This document shows, piece by piece, positions 6,310 to 6,378 of a DNA stretch of 6,378 nucleotides. Position 1 is the first letter of the stretch. The number at the start of each line of letters is the position of its first letter. The stretch covers positions 1 to 6,378 of the forward strand of contig CAZTTC010000172.1 of assembly GCA_964616015.1 (NCBI GenBank), written 5' to 3'. A program made the position numbers and the translations under genes. Below the pieces are notes generated by a model. The model did not search any database, was not told the origin of the DNA, and saw nothing but the letters and a program-made list of their open reading frames with translations. Origin of the DNA: Methylibium sp964616015. Its GTDB lineage: Bacteria > Pseudomonadota > Gammaproteobacteria > Burkholderiales > Burkholderiaceae_C.

Positions 6310-6378
<69 letters not shown>

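Overview
The window is GC-rich, with strong G/C preference at third codon positions and many long shadow reading frames. It most resembles a betaproteobacterium of the Burkholderiales (Rubrivivax/Leptothrix/Ideonella-like). That placement is inferred from composition and protein style, not from a database search.

The window holds most of a Lap-type system for cyclic-di-GMP-controlled retention and release of a giant surface adhesin. Layout: (1) positions 1-1853, plus strand: the C-terminal 616 residues of a large RTX adhesin, with a cadherin-like repeat, an unassigned beta-rich domain, a DxDGSE-type Ig-like repeat, nine RTX nonapeptides and a C-terminal type I secretion signal. (2) 1854-1902: a short convergent spacer carrying an 11-bp GC hairpin, probably a shared terminator. 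(3) 1903-3816, minus: a LapD-type inner-membrane c-di-GMP receptor with degenerate GGDEF and EAL motifs and a conserved periplasmic Gly-Trp loop. (4) 3854-4555, minus: a LapG-type periplasmic cysteine protease with its Cys/His/Asp triad intact, 37 nt upstream of lapD in the same operon. (5) 4556-4788: a divergent intergenic region containing a good candidate lapG promoter. (6) 4789-6261, plus: a TolC-family outer-membrane secretion channel (LapE/AggA-like). (7) 6262-6378: a -10 box inside a small perfect palindrome, followed by the first 68 nt of a tRNA-Pro(GGG) gene cut by the window end.

Expected working, from the Pseudomonas LapA/LapD/LapG paradigm: the adhesin leaves through a type I secretion system whose outer-membrane channel is the TolC-like protein, and it stays held at the cell surface. 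When c-di-GMP is high, LapD binds it and sequesters LapG in the periplasm, so the adhesin is kept. When c-di-GMP falls, LapG is freed, cuts the adhesin near its N-terminus and releases it. The inner-membrane ATPase and membrane-fusion subunits and the adhesin's N-terminal retention/cleavage module are not in the window. The system is a clear variant of a described family, not a wholly new one. The parts worth a second look are the unassigned adhesin domain, the possible leaderless lapG start, the long LapE tail and the palindrome around the tRNA promoter.
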